Below, one piece after another: positions 21,290 to 30,689 of a stretch of DNA of 64,000 nucleotides. The notes beneath the pieces were generated by a model that saw only the letters and a list, made by a program, of their open reading frames with translations, did no database searches and was not told where the DNA came from. Position 1 is the stretch's first letter, and each line of letters starts with the position of its first letter. This DNA comes from Micropterix aruncella. Its lineage: Eukaryota; Arthropoda; Insecta; Lepidoptera; Micropterigidae. The DNA is taken from the NCBI GenBank assembly GCA_944548615.1, contig OX155957.1, positions 2,364,435 through 2,428,434 of the forward strand, read 5' to 3'. A program made the position numbers and the translations under genes.

Positions 21290-21440
21290 TCACGTGGTCA
21301 ACAGCGTGTTCCACTTATTTTTATTTACGCTGATCTGCGACGTAGGTACCACCTTCCACAATAACTGTAGTTATTACCTGTATGCAGACGATACGCAGTT
21401 GCTTCACGCAATTGATCCCCGTGAGGCGAGTGTGATTACT
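21290..21440 (+). pseudogene. LINE RT catalytic-core fragment
   Basis: In one frame the plus strand reads VFHLFLFTLICDVG, then CSYYLYADDTQLLHAIDP. YADD flanked by LY and TQLL is the catalytic core of Jockey/CR1-like RTs, and the upstream LFLFTLICDV fits the usual LLF..Y.ND. The fragment ends at a (TTTA)n run. Only this core survives. Confidence 0.75.
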
Positions 21441-21442
21441 AT

Positions 21443-21504
<62 letters not shown>
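21441..21504. repeat. (TTTA)n microsatellite
   Basis: Sixteen uninterrupted TTTA units between the RT fragment and SINE-like copy B. Confidence 0.95.
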
Positions 21505-21505
<1 letters not shown>

Positions 21506-21539
21506 CTAGCGATATAACTGCCTCCAACCTCTGAAGTTC

Positions 21540-22207
21540 TGCTACCCTTTAGTGGAGCTAATGGGCCCTTGCTGAGTTGGCCACGAAGACCCATTCTGTT
21601 CAGGGTTGGTCACACTCACGGGTCAACACCCATCCGGCGGCCTCCACGCATGAAGTGCGAGCCCGGGTAGGACTCTGGCCTTAGGGCTAGTTTCCCCTAG
21701 GAATCAATCAATCAAGGCGCTCCTGGACGGTCTGCGCACCGTGCGGCGTAAGCCAATCGACCGTGCACTCTGACTAACATTCGGGGGAATCTGGAAGCAG
21801 TACTGTTTCCTATAGAGCGGGGGTGGTTGCGGACCTTACGGCGACTGCTCTTGAAACGACCATCGGCCACCTGATCCAGGGTGAACAGCCGGGCAAAGGA
21901 TGCCGTGGTCCGCGATAGATTCGGTATACTCCGTTTCGCCGCTTTGTAAGGGAGAGGACCGCGCAAGCGACCTCGAACTCGTAACCAATTGAGAGACCGG
22001 CGTAATCTGGTCGCAACTGAAATTAAGGGCGTGAGTGTAAGCCCGCTGGGTAACACTCTCTTGCGGGCATGTGGCGGTGCTTGGCGGTGGATTGTTTTGT
22101 CTAAGTCTTCTGCTTTCACTTCACGGGAGAGAGAACGACTAATCGTTAAAACTTCCTGAGGTGAGAGGTTCGCCCGTTGTAGTTGACAACTCTATATGCT
22201 ACCCTTT
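21540..22207 (+). mobile_element. GC-rich SINE-like repeat, copy B, with 11-bp target duplication
   Basis: Body 21551-22196 lies between the direct repeats TGCTACCCTTT (21540-21550 and 22197-22207). It starts AGTGGAGCTAATGGGCCCTT. It ends with the hairpin blocks AACGATTAGTCGTT (21 bases before the next) and GTTCGCCCGTTG, then TAGTTGACAACTCTATA. This is the best reference copy of the family. The antisense frame 22119-21712 (135 codons, Arg-rich) is open also in copy D but has no domain. Confidence 0.85.
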
Positions 22208-22851
22208 GGTAGGCTCCAAGAATGTGGGAGCAAAGGTTATCGATGCTGGATTTTGAGATATAGTATTATCATCCCAATCACTACACTAAGTCCACAATGC
22301 TCCGAACTCGGAGCAATTGGCGCTTTGTACCTCATGTTAACTGTCCCAGAAAAGAAAGCTCATGATACTACCGGCTGGGTGGAATGTGCTTGAGTTTTTT
22401 AGGAGTTGGAGATGAAGGCCGTTCGCAAGTCATTGACTGTTGTTTTCTTTCAGGGTCGTGATGGTGAAGATGTGTTTCGTCTATAGTTATGAATCAAACT
22501 AAAAAACGGTTAGAATTCTGTTGTAACAAATGCAAAGAGCTTTGCGATATATGGTTAATGTATATTGTCAGAGATGTGAGGGTGTGTAGATTATGTATGT
22601 ATATGTAAATATGGTTTTATTTTTGAAATGCCATAAGGATACCATCAGTTTCCGTTGTTCTTTTACAAATTAACCAATGAATGAGGCATTTTTAACACGC
22701 TTTTATTAGGTCGACCTGTATGTAACTAACTATGTAATGGAATCTAAGGTAACTAATTTAACCATCTTCCAAGGATCGCAACGTCATGAAAATTGGCAGC
22801 TGTATGTAGTTCTGATGACAATACAGTAATATGGTACTGTAGAACTGATCT
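22208..22851. other. unassigned region
   Basis: No supported gene. A few short plus-strand frames without motifs. Confidence 0.4.
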
Positions 22852-23209
22852 GATGATGGAGCCGGAAGATATGAACTTGGAACTTCATGATGGAACATCG
22901 TATCATAGCTGTATTTGGACTTGTTAGAAAAGTCTTGGAATGAACTTTGACCACGATTAGGTTTCAAGGTCTGATGATGAAGCCGGAAGATAGGCACTGG
23001 CATTCCATGATGGAATATCGTATCATAGCCGTGTTTGGAGTTGTTAGAAAGATCTTGTAATGAACTTTGACCACGATTAAGTTTCAAGGTCTGATGATGA
23101 AGCCGGAAGACAGGAACTGGAATTCTATGATGGAACATCGTATCATAGTCGTGTTTGCACTTGTGAGAAAGGTCACGTCATGGACTTTGAACACGATCAG
23201 GTTTCAAGG
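22852..23209. repeat. three tandem units of about 120 bp
   Basis: Units start GATGATGRAGCCGGAAGATA at 22852, 22973 and 23093. Each carries CATGATGGAA(C/T)ATCGTATCATA and CTTTGACCACGATTA. The period is a multiple of three, so one minus-strand frame (23138-22758) stays open through all units, with FHH...PVPxFRLHHQTLK recurring every 40 residues. Confidence 0.85.
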
Positions 23210-23441
23210 ATATAACAAACCTTTTATGGTTTTTACGTTCATTTATAGAAGCGTGTTTTTAGTATTTTTTTAAAACTATTAATTTTTTAAAGAAGCAACT
23301 GTGTCAGTTTTGAAATGTCGAATTGTTTTCCTAAAATATTAATTATTCTCGGGGGTAATGTTTTCCTAAAACATTCATTTGTCCGAATGAGATATATTGA
23401 GCGAATAGCCTCCCCCCTCTATTGCAGCACAAAGGTATCAC

Positions 23442-23532
23442 CTCCATATAAATCATGTACTTTCACGTCGATATATCCCGTTGAGTCAAAGAAGAGCCGC
23501 CACTGGATGTACGTCAGCGGAATATCTTGGCG
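23442..23532 (-). CDS. candidate internal exon, possibly TBC-domain protein
   Basis: A 91-bp minus-strand exon model: acceptor CTGCTTGCCCCAG|CGCC, donor GGAG|GTGATA. It reads RQDIPLTYIQWRLFFDSTG, then YIDVKVHDLYGG across the junction. The order PLT..W..FFDS.G.I......YGG resembles the start of TBC Rab-GAP domains (usually ..EEW..F.DSEGRI....IF.GG..), but the linker before YGG is shorter than usual. GC content is well above the flanks. The frame is open 15 codons beyond the donor to a TAG. The exon call is moderate and the family guess is weak. Confidence 0.35.
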
Positions 23533-23906
23533 CTGGGGCAAGCAGCTGTCTCGCGACCGCTGACCGCATGAAGATCGGAAGCCGCCCGCTCGCGCCCAGT
23601 AGCAACTGGAGGCTGATTGTGTTGCGCGTGATTTACGCCTGAGTCGCCACTGCGAGCCGCGCGTCGCGGGCGGTCATCGACGCCGCATATATTTATGCAC
23701 TATTTATATGACAGCCTCCTAGGTGAATAAGGGTCATATGAATACATATTGAAAAGGGTCTGCCAGCTGGCCAGAAAGGCACAGAGAAATCGTAAAGGAC
23801 ATATAAAGCTCTATATGGTATACCCGCGTTTCCCAAATGGTGGGTCGCGACCCGGCATCGGGCTACGAAAATAAAATACCGGGTCCCAGCATTGTCTCCT
23901 TAATGT

Positions 23907-24196
23907 TTAACCGCCCTACTTTTGAGTTATTATTCAAAAAGTAGGTAAAAAATTCGTTGTCTTTTTTCATTAGATTTCCTAATAACAATACTTGTTTACA
24001 ATATACCAGACAAATTTTTGTCGCAATAGACTTATATTACTCTTTTTGTATTAAAATCGTAGGAACAATTTGAGGTATCACGTACGCTTTTTGGGTTTAA
24101 TTTTTTTTGTACTCGAACGTATGTGATACGGTTTGCTGCGTTCAATCGATAATAGAGCGGACGTATCACGTACGTTCCAATAGGTAGGGCGGTTAA
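23907..24196. mobile_element. piggyBac-like MITE
   Basis: TTAA (23907-23910) and TTAA (24193-24196) flank the inverted ends CCGCCCTACTT and its near-complement AGGTAGGGCGG. TTAA duplication with C-rich ends is the piggyBac hallmark. A body of 282 bp, internal ATCACGTACG repeats and no transposase frame mark it as non-autonomous. Confidence 0.75.
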
Positions 24197-24424
24197 ACCC
24201 ATCATCCTTATAAATGATCAATCAAATGGCATTGCACGTCATTCATTGCCGCACGATACTTCAGCTCTTATTGAGAAACATTTGCTAGGATTGGATATTA
24301 ATCTGAAGGAATATTTTCCTCCAATCATCAGCAACCAAGCGTGGACAAGGAACCCATTGTCAGTCAATATAGAATCCGAGACAGACTCATCGGATTCAAA
24401 TTTCGACTCATTAATTAGTTATAT

Positions 24425-24708
24425 TTGTTTGTTTCTACTCTTTATTGTGAAATTTCACAATGGGCGGGTTTATTATCATACTACAATCTCTTACAACCAA
24501 ACCTACTATGAAATGTTTATATGTACCTATGTGTGCGTGTAACATGTGTGTAAGTGTGTGTTTTGGTAATGCATTCTATCGACAGAATTGAAATGCAAAT
24601 CCGTTAATTTTATCTTAACAGAATATGGTGACACAGCCGGGAATCGAACCCAGGACCTTACAATGTAAAATCAGGCGACCTAACCACAACGTTACCAGGC
24701 CGTGTCAT
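24425..24708 (-). mobile_element. tRNA-derived SINE, copy 2
   Basis: The minus strand carries GGTTAGGTCGCCTGATTTTA, GGTTCGATTCCCGG (B box), the same body and tail as 6536-6802. Near the 3' end ATTGTGAAATTTCACAAT is a perfect palindrome. It differs from copy 1 at scattered positions, so the two are separate older insertions. Confidence 0.85.
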
Positions 24709-25987
24709 GTGACACACCACTCGAAACAATAACAGAAGATTTTTGGATATCTTTTCGCCAATAGTACCCAGCTTTAGCAGAACAAGCGATAACATTTCTA
24801 TCGCTTTTTGTCACGATATATAAATGAATGTGGACCAAGAAGGGTATTCGTAAAAATTAAAGGACCAGGGCAATATACTTTGCCTTACTATAATACTTTA
24901 GTAAACGCTGTGGTAAACCCATAGATAGTTATTGGATAGTTCATAAACACAAGTCCTTTGTTAACCAATTATTAGTATATATACATTTTTAACAGAAAGG
25001 TCGGTAGATCGTAAAATTTCTTGTCTCTTTAACATGAGGCGAATTATCACAATTACGGACCAAGTCTTGATGAAGCACATCTGGAAAATATTAAGTTGTT
25101 AAAGTAGCCTTTTTGACGACTTACAGAGCAGATAACTGCTATTGAAGACAAATAAAAAGTTGGAGTATAAATTTCGATAATAAACATACGAGTGCTAGAA
25201 AACTAGAAAAACTAACTCCCACGTACTCGTCAAACTCATTCATGGCCTTTTTTCTTAATACTAAGATAGGATCAGCCGGCACTTTATTTGACTAACTGTA
25301 TCGATTTATGTCCGTTATAGCAATATATAAATAAATGCTACCGATATTAGGCGTTTATCCTTTTAGTGACATGCTAAATATCGATGTTCGGAAGCCGTTT
25401 GTCTGGTTTTGAATCATTTTTACTGCTTTCTGGAGCGATAACTGTTGGATCTTTAAAGCAGATCTTATTTTTATTCAATGGTATTGGGCAAAATTAATTT
25501 AGGATTAAAGTTATTTATTATTGAGCCAGTATTAACTATGGTTTTAGATTTATTGGATATAGGAAGTGTTTGATAAAATTCGAAATAAATTAACTTACTA
25601 ATGGCAGGCTAAATTGCTATCATTACATGTCAGTAATAAGTTAAATTTTCAAATTACATACGTCTAACCAGTAGGAGGTAATGCACTCCATATAAGGCTG
25701 CTTCACGTCGATCGATCAAAACCCTACCTACCGGGTTAAACGATATTAATTACGGTTTTTGGATCCATGAGTCATATAATATACCGATTAAGTTTATATA
25801 ATCATTATCACTATCGTTTATTTGTTCCATAAAGGGTATTTTAAAGCCTAATAAATACGTCTATATAAAATAAATATATAACAAGGAAACCAATTTACTG
25901 CGTGAAGCCCCCCCCCCCCCTCGGTCCCTTTTTAACATATTCTCAATGCTCATCGCCGAGCGCAAGGACGTTACACAGGATACAGCG
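24709..25987. other. AT-rich unassigned region
   Basis: No ORF, repeat pair or RNA gene I can support. Ends with a (C)13 run at 25908-25920. Confidence 0.5.
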
Positions 25988-26699
25988 AGTGTCGTATGCA
26001 CAGTAGGTTGGAGTCGACTACAATGGACGAAGCCCGTCACCCCAATATGGTGATCGTTCTTTCAGCCGTGGGATGAGCGTATAAAACTTAGAGACAATAC
26101 AAGTCTACTGTCTAGCTATGCCAACATGCCCATCAGAGGCCAACGCCTTACGGCAAGGCACCGGGAAAGGTATTCAGCGGGCAGCCTTGACCCTTGACTA
26201 CCAGTTTTGGAAGGATATCTCCGTCTGGAATTAACCATCAAGATAATTTTGACCTCCCGACTGGTTACAGGTTCGAAGTCGCTTGCGCGATCCTCTCCCT
26301 AGTGTAGCGGTGATCTGTGTATATCGAATCTATCGCTTACCACGGCATCTTTGTCCGGCTTTCACCCGGAATTGGGTAGCCGAATAGTCGTTTCAAGAGC
26401 GACTGCCACAAAATAAACAACCACCCCGCTCTATAGGAAACAGTATTGTTTCCACACTCCCCCGACTGTCAGTCGGAATGCACAGTCGATTGGCTGACGC
26501 CGCACGGTGCGCAACCCGTCCAGGAGCGCCCAAAGATTGACTCCTAGGGGAAACTGACCTGCAGGCCAGAGTCCTACCCGGGCTCGCACTTCTGCGTGGA
26601 GGCAGGTGGATAAGTGTTGATCCGTGCGTTTGGCGGACCCTACACACATGGGTCTTAGTGGCCTAACTGCAAAAGGGCCAATTAGCTCTCAGTGTCGTA
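25988..26699 (-). mobile_element. GC-rich SINE-like repeat, copy E, with 9-bp target duplication
   Basis: Body 25997-26690 between AGTGTCGTA repeats (25988-25996, 26691-26699). Minus orientation. It belongs with copy F to a second subfamily: both share a TCAAGATAATTTTGACCTCC/GGATATCTCC-type insert and CCAACATGCC. The head half still matches copies A-D (GGCCAGAGTCCTACCCGGGC). Confidence 0.8.
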
Positions 26700-26984
26700 A
26701 AGCGGATATCAAAATTCACGCGCGCTGAACCCACTGCCCCACCACCGTTGTAATTTGCGAAGTAACAGCAGCAGTTTGTCGCCTACCCACAGAACAACGG
26801 ATTACAATCGGCATCACTTCAGTCTACCATGGTCAACTGCGACTAGACTGAAGTTCACCATCGCCGAAACGTCGGCTGCTACAAACTTCAAGCGGTAAAT
26901 TCGTTTTATCTTATTTATAATGTCAAACAAGTGCGATAGTCTTCGACTTCATACGCCGAAATAGCTCTTGAATGGGTTCTCAAT
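26700..26984. other. unassigned, shares a block with 62680-62750
   Basis: GAAGTAACAGCAGCAGTTTG at 26759-26778 recurs on the opposite strand near 62720-62740, so this is part of an unidentified repeat. No coding frame. Confidence 0.4.
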
Positions 26985-27039
26985 AAAGGAAAGCCCCGAT
27001 AATATAATCAGCACCATCTTCTATACTTACATGTCACAC

Positions 27040-27392
27040 TCGAAAGTTGGTGTACATATTTTACAAAGTTCACAACATTGTAACAAAACCGACGTAAAAA
27101 AATGTGTACATGACGTTTTGTGGAAGTTTATGTATCAATGTATGCACGGCCTCACTGCATTGGGAGCCTGTACGAAATAAGTACTCGAACCACTGAATAA
27201 AGCCAAGAAAGTGTTATAGAGGATTAGCTACATGAAACATCCCGTCTATGACTCTTCCCTACTATTGAGTGAAGCAAAAGTCCTAGATATTCGCCAGTTG
27301 TTCGTGAAACAAGCCCTAATATTTTTCTATAGAAGCGTATGCGAAGTCAATAACGAAAAACAACAAGAATGGCGGAGGAGAAAAACTAAGTA
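27040..27392 (+). pseudogene. LINE RT C-terminal fragment
   Basis: Broken plus-strand frames read VLWKFMYQCMHGLTALGACT, then LEPLNKAKKVL and SEAKVLDIRQLFVKQALIFF. These align in order with WGGCTTQVLLPLINAQKLIL and GVLDVRQLFIKQLLIQF of the relic at 39821-40530 and with EAKVLDCRQLFLKTSLL at 49030. In-frame stops show it is dead. Confidence 0.7.
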
Positions 27393-27460
27393 AGTAATTT
27401 ATTTATTTTAATTTAAAGACTGAAATGGAATGGCTTTATATAATAATCTGATATAATATA

Positions 27461-27766
27461 TGTAATGTCTGTACTTACACTTATTTTATATAAGCAACCC
27501 TTTTATTTCTTGTGTATTTATATTAAAACATATCGGACATATATATTATTACATATCGTTTTCTTTATCTATTTGTAATATTTTATCCTTTCATGTTAGT
27601 AGTAATCGAAAGTAGTTTAGTTAGAGAAAACGTCAGTACTACTCAAAAAATAAAGGCAGTATATTTCGTATACTCAGATACTCGTACAGGCTGTTCGGTC
27701 TAGTCGTCTGGAATAATCGTATGGATTGTGTTCAGGTTTTCCTAATTGCTTGTGTAACTAATTACA
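27461..27766 (+). repeat. LTR of a decayed LTR retrotransposon
   Basis: TGTAAT...ATTACA ends are inverted repeats, in the right place before a tRNA-Lys PBS. The stretch ACCCTTTTATTTCT... ...GGCTGTTCGGTCTAGT...AATGATCGTATGG-like is shared with 55155-55455. The element here is interrupted by a foldback MITE just after the LTR. Confidence 0.55.
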
Positions 27767-27770
27767 ATTT

Positions 27771-28091
27771 ATATATTATAACGGGAATTTATGAAAGACT
27801 CAACATTAGTATAGGCGCCACCACTTTTTCAAGAGAAAACGCGGAAAATTAAATTTAAGAAAAATAAACGAAACAACCAAAAAAAAAATTACCTAAAAAA
27901 AAACTTAAAACTCAGGGGGAGGGTATTTAAAACTTTTTATAATAATCTAACCTAGAGTTTTGATTCAGTTTTATTTAATTATTTTTTTTTGTTGTTTCTT
28001 TTATTTTTCTTAAATTTAGTTTCCATGTTTTCTCTTGAAAACGTGGTGGCGCCTATACTAAAGTTGAGTCTTTCATAAATTCCCGTTATAA
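27771..28091. mobile_element. foldback MITE with arms of about 115 bp
   Basis: The left arm 27776-27891, starting TTATAACGGGAATTTATGAA, is inverted at 27978-28091 with few mismatches, including AGTATAGGCGCCACCAC. The spacer is about 86 bp. ATTT may be the duplicated target. No coding capacity. Confidence 0.8.
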
Positions 28092-28095
28092 ATTT

Positions 28096-28113
28096 TGGCG
28101 CCCAACGTGGGGC
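28096..28113 (+). promoter_or_regulatory. orphan tRNA-Lys primer binding site
   Basis: TGGCGCCCAACGTGGGGC, identical to the PBS of the intact Ty3 element but on the plus strand, 330 bp after the putative LTR because a MITE separates them. It sits in a small inverted repeat AAATTTTGG/CCAAAATTT. Confidence 0.8.
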
Positions 28114-28351
28114 CCAAAATTTATAGCCCAGGTGACAGCTGTCAATGAAAATTTTGAGGAATTTCGCAAAAGCAACAATAAACAACGTTTCGGGACATGT
28201 AAATGTTATTGAAAACCCTGAAAACTAATCCTTTTTTTATAATTCGTGACAAAAGCACGAAAAAAAGGAATTTCTTTTACAATATGTACGATCGCAGTGA
28301 TAACTAACCACCCGAATGTAAATAAATAAAGTTTTCGAAGAAGTAGGAGAA

Positions 28352-28450
28352 ATGCCGCGATTCAAACAATTATTAAAATTAAATAATGGTGGTAACGTAG
28401 GTAAGATTTTAGACGATAAGTCTATGGTCAATTTTATACTGACAATTTGA
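28352..28450 (+). pseudogene. start of an unrecognised retroelement ORF
   Basis: An ATG opens a 32-codon frame MPRFKQLLKLNNGGNVGKIL... ended by TGA. The same start region with GTAAATAAATAAA leader and MPRLKQLLELNNGG recurs at 28958. Its position about 240 bp after the PBS suggests a gag N-terminus; no motif proves it. Confidence 0.4.
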
Positions 28451-28892
28451 ATTTCATGAGTAAGTGTGAGCCACGTTTCTTGTTTAAGGTTTCAAATGTA
28501 TTTTTATTAAATGCGGAAGTCTCTGTAGCAACAAACTGATTGTAATCTAATCGTCGGCTATTAGGCGACGGTAATAAGTTAAATTTTCATATCGCTCCTA
28601 ACAAGTTAGCCGTAATGCGTGCCATATACGGACGCGCAGGTTACCGCGTGACCAGTCCTGATTGAAAATGCCAATAAAGTACTTGCAACAATTATTCGTA
28701 TCGATAACATTGTGATTTTACGATGTCAACGCGAGCGTAAACCCTGTCTTCGTTGTAATTACATGGCACTCGCGTTTGCTGCGCGCTCTCTCAAAATGTT
28801 GCTATCGGAGCGAGTGACCGTAATGAATTTTCTAGTGACCATCTTTAGAGGTGAGGATACGCACGTTGCAGTTGACAACTCTAACTCTGTAC
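28451..28892. other. unassigned, between the two repeat units
   Basis: No supported gene. GC-moderate around 28600-28800. Confidence 0.4.
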
Positions 28893-29100
28893 GATCGCAC
28901 TGATAGCTCACTACCCGAAAGTAAATAAATAAATAAGCTTTTTTAGGAGTAGCATAAATGCCACGATTGAAACAGTTATTAGAATTAAATAATGGTGGTA
29001 ATATTGATACGCTTTCATACGACAAGTCTATCATAATTGAGGCTATCGACGGACTATCACAATTGAATTCGTATACAAAATTTCGTCTCTGTGCTGTTGA
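28893..29100 (+). repeat. second copy of the 28285-28425 unit
   Basis: GTACGATCGCACTGATAGCT ...GTAAATAAATAAATAAGC...ATGCCACGATTGAAACAGTT matches 28285-28425 at most positions. From about 29035 it runs into the AACCGACTTC-type modules. Confidence 0.7.
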
Positions 29101-29280
29101 CCGCCGAAGAGTGTTTTCGTTGGAAGCCAACCCTGGGTGCAGCAGCCCTGTCGCGGTAAAACTTAGAATGGGCTATCATAATTGAATGCGTACACACAAT
29201 TTCGTTTCTGTGCTGTTAACCGTTGATGAGCCCCTCGTTGAAAGACGTCATGCTTACCATAAAAATGCATTGTCATCGAA
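29101..29280 (+). repeat. AACCGACTTC-family module, partial
   Basis: GGCTATCATAATTGAATGCG, GTGCTGTTAACCGTTGATGA and TCATGCTTACCATAAAAATG match 18131-18775 inverted. The young LINE copy 2 is inserted in it. Confidence 0.65.
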
Positions 29281-29284
29281 ACTA

Positions 29285-29764
29285 AATCAACATGTAGTAG
29301 TAGTAGTAGTAGTAGATGGAGTGGGGGGCTTGTTTCCAGCCCTTGATGTCACCTAGATCTGTAAGGTCTTTTGTAACTACCCACTGTGTGGTTAGGTCAA
29401 TGGTCAGCTAGTAGCCCGGCACTTCTTACCAGTCCAAGTAGGTCACTGACCTTCAAGTTGGGCAGATCGCTGGGTTCGAGAAAGGCTCGTCCCAGTAAAC
29501 TGTGTCTTTCGGCGGCGAGCCCTGGACAGCGGCCAACAATGTGTATGCTGTCTTCAGGTTCCTCGCCACATATTCGGCAATCCTTGCTCTCAGTCAAGCC
29601 AAGGTTGAATAGATGAGCTCTAAGGGTCGTGTGTCCGGTGAGGAGACCGATAGTGGTTCTAAGGTTCTTCTTGCTCATGTCAAGTAGGGCCTTGGTTTTC
29701 TTCTGTAGTGGTTGCTCCATCATGGCTTTTGCCTGGCGACATCCCTGACTCGAATCAACATGTA
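29285..29764 (-). mobile_element. 5'-truncated LINE insertion with (CTA)n tail, copy 2
   Basis: Body 29297-29752 lies between the 12-bp repeats AATCAACATGTA (29285-29296 and 29753-29764). It carries the same tail and ORF end as copy 1, with only a handful of differences. Confidence 0.9.
29397..29752 (-). CDS. LINE ORF2 C-terminus, CCHC finger (partial)
   Basis: Open from the truncation point to the stop at 29397. It carries TTIGLLTGHTTLRAHLFNLG and CRICGEEPEDSIHIVGRC as in 18886-19404. It differs from that copy in about four residues (for example AAERHS against AAKRHS). RNase H is lost because this copy is shorter. It is not a functional gene on its own. Confidence 0.85.
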
Positions 29765-29985
29765 AAATTGCAAACATTACATGGCTTCAGCAGACATGTT
29801 GTTGTAAAATTTAGAACGGGCTATTATAATCGAAGACTCATACACAATTGTGTATCTGTGATGTAGACCGTGGAAGAGTACCGTCGTCGGGAGCCGATTC
29901 TGCGCATAGAATCAGGTCATGCTCACCATAAAAATATATTGTCATCAGACCTAAACCGACATATAAAATTTCAACTTAGGATTTG
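29765..29985 (+). repeat. AACCGACTTC-family module, continuation after LINE insertion
   Basis: Reads GAACGGGCTATTATAATCGA, GTCGTCGGGAGCC, GGTCATGCTCACCATAAAAA. It continues the module interrupted at 29285. Confidence 0.55.
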
Positions 29986-29989
29986 ACCT

Positions 29990-30417
29990 AAACAAACGAA
30001 GAAACTAACAAACATTGAAGCAAGGTAAATAAAATCTTGTAAAAATATTGCTTTTTTTAAAAAGCAAACCGATTGCATGCCGACGCTTTGCTTGTGTAAC
30101 GACGCTTGAACAACGGCAAAGATCTATTAAAAGGCCGTAATCGGGTTATTAGGGATGATGAACCATAATTCCACTATTTCGCAGCTTCGCATGATGCCAT
30201 ATAACCAATCTCTGATGTTGCGAAAACTTTAATGTTTGCAAACAAGACGCACCTTTTATTGACCGTACATTCAAAACCGCACTCGTTACCAGGGCCGAAT
30301 TTAATTTCGGGGGGATAGCTAGAGTCTGTACCAACCAATGTGGTCATGGGATTGCATTTAGGGCGACTTACATCTTAGCCGCCGTTACTTAACATTGGTT
30401 AAAATATTTTTAGCGAT
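29990..30417. other. unassigned region
   Basis: No supported feature. One 61-codon minus frame (30334-30149) lacks motifs. Confidence 0.4.
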
Positions 30418-30503
30418 ACTACGTAAGCACTCATTATATATCCAAGATAACATAGAAAGCACTACGTAAGCACTCATTATATATCCAAGATAACATAGGA
30501 AAC
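30418..30503. repeat. 43-bp tandem duplication
   Basis: ACTACGTAAGCACTCATTAT...GAAAGC repeats immediately, with two differences near the end of the second unit. Confidence 0.9.
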
Positions 30504-30583
30504 GAGAGACCAGAGAAAGCATATGTGATTACCTTGAAAACAGGCGAACGACTGGGCGACGGAATTTATCTTGTGATATCATC

Positions 30584-30681
30584 CCCGAGTGGTACGCATC
30601 TCTGTGCGTACACTCGGGATTTGACCCAATACGCGTTTTGCGTGTATTTGGGATTTCATACGTGACCAGCCCAATGGCTGG
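30584..30681. other. cluster of three hairpins
   Basis: Hairpin 1 has 14 pairs with a one-base bulge (30584-30598 with 30605-30618, loop TCTCTG). Hairpin 2 is imperfect (30625-30652, loop TTTT). Hairpin 3 is CCAGCC/GGCTGG with loop CAAT (30666-30681). GGGATTT follows both of the first two. A minus-strand frame of 83 codons (30780-30529) covers the region but shows no motif. Confidence 0.6.
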
Positions 30682-30689
30682 ATATGCAT

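Noticed and set aside
22852..23209. CRISPR array
   Set aside because: Units are adjacent copies of about 120 bp without spacers, in an insect-like genome.
24246..24542. 98-codon plus-strand frame
   Set aside because: Its second half runs antisense through the SINE at 24425-24708 and the rest has no motif.
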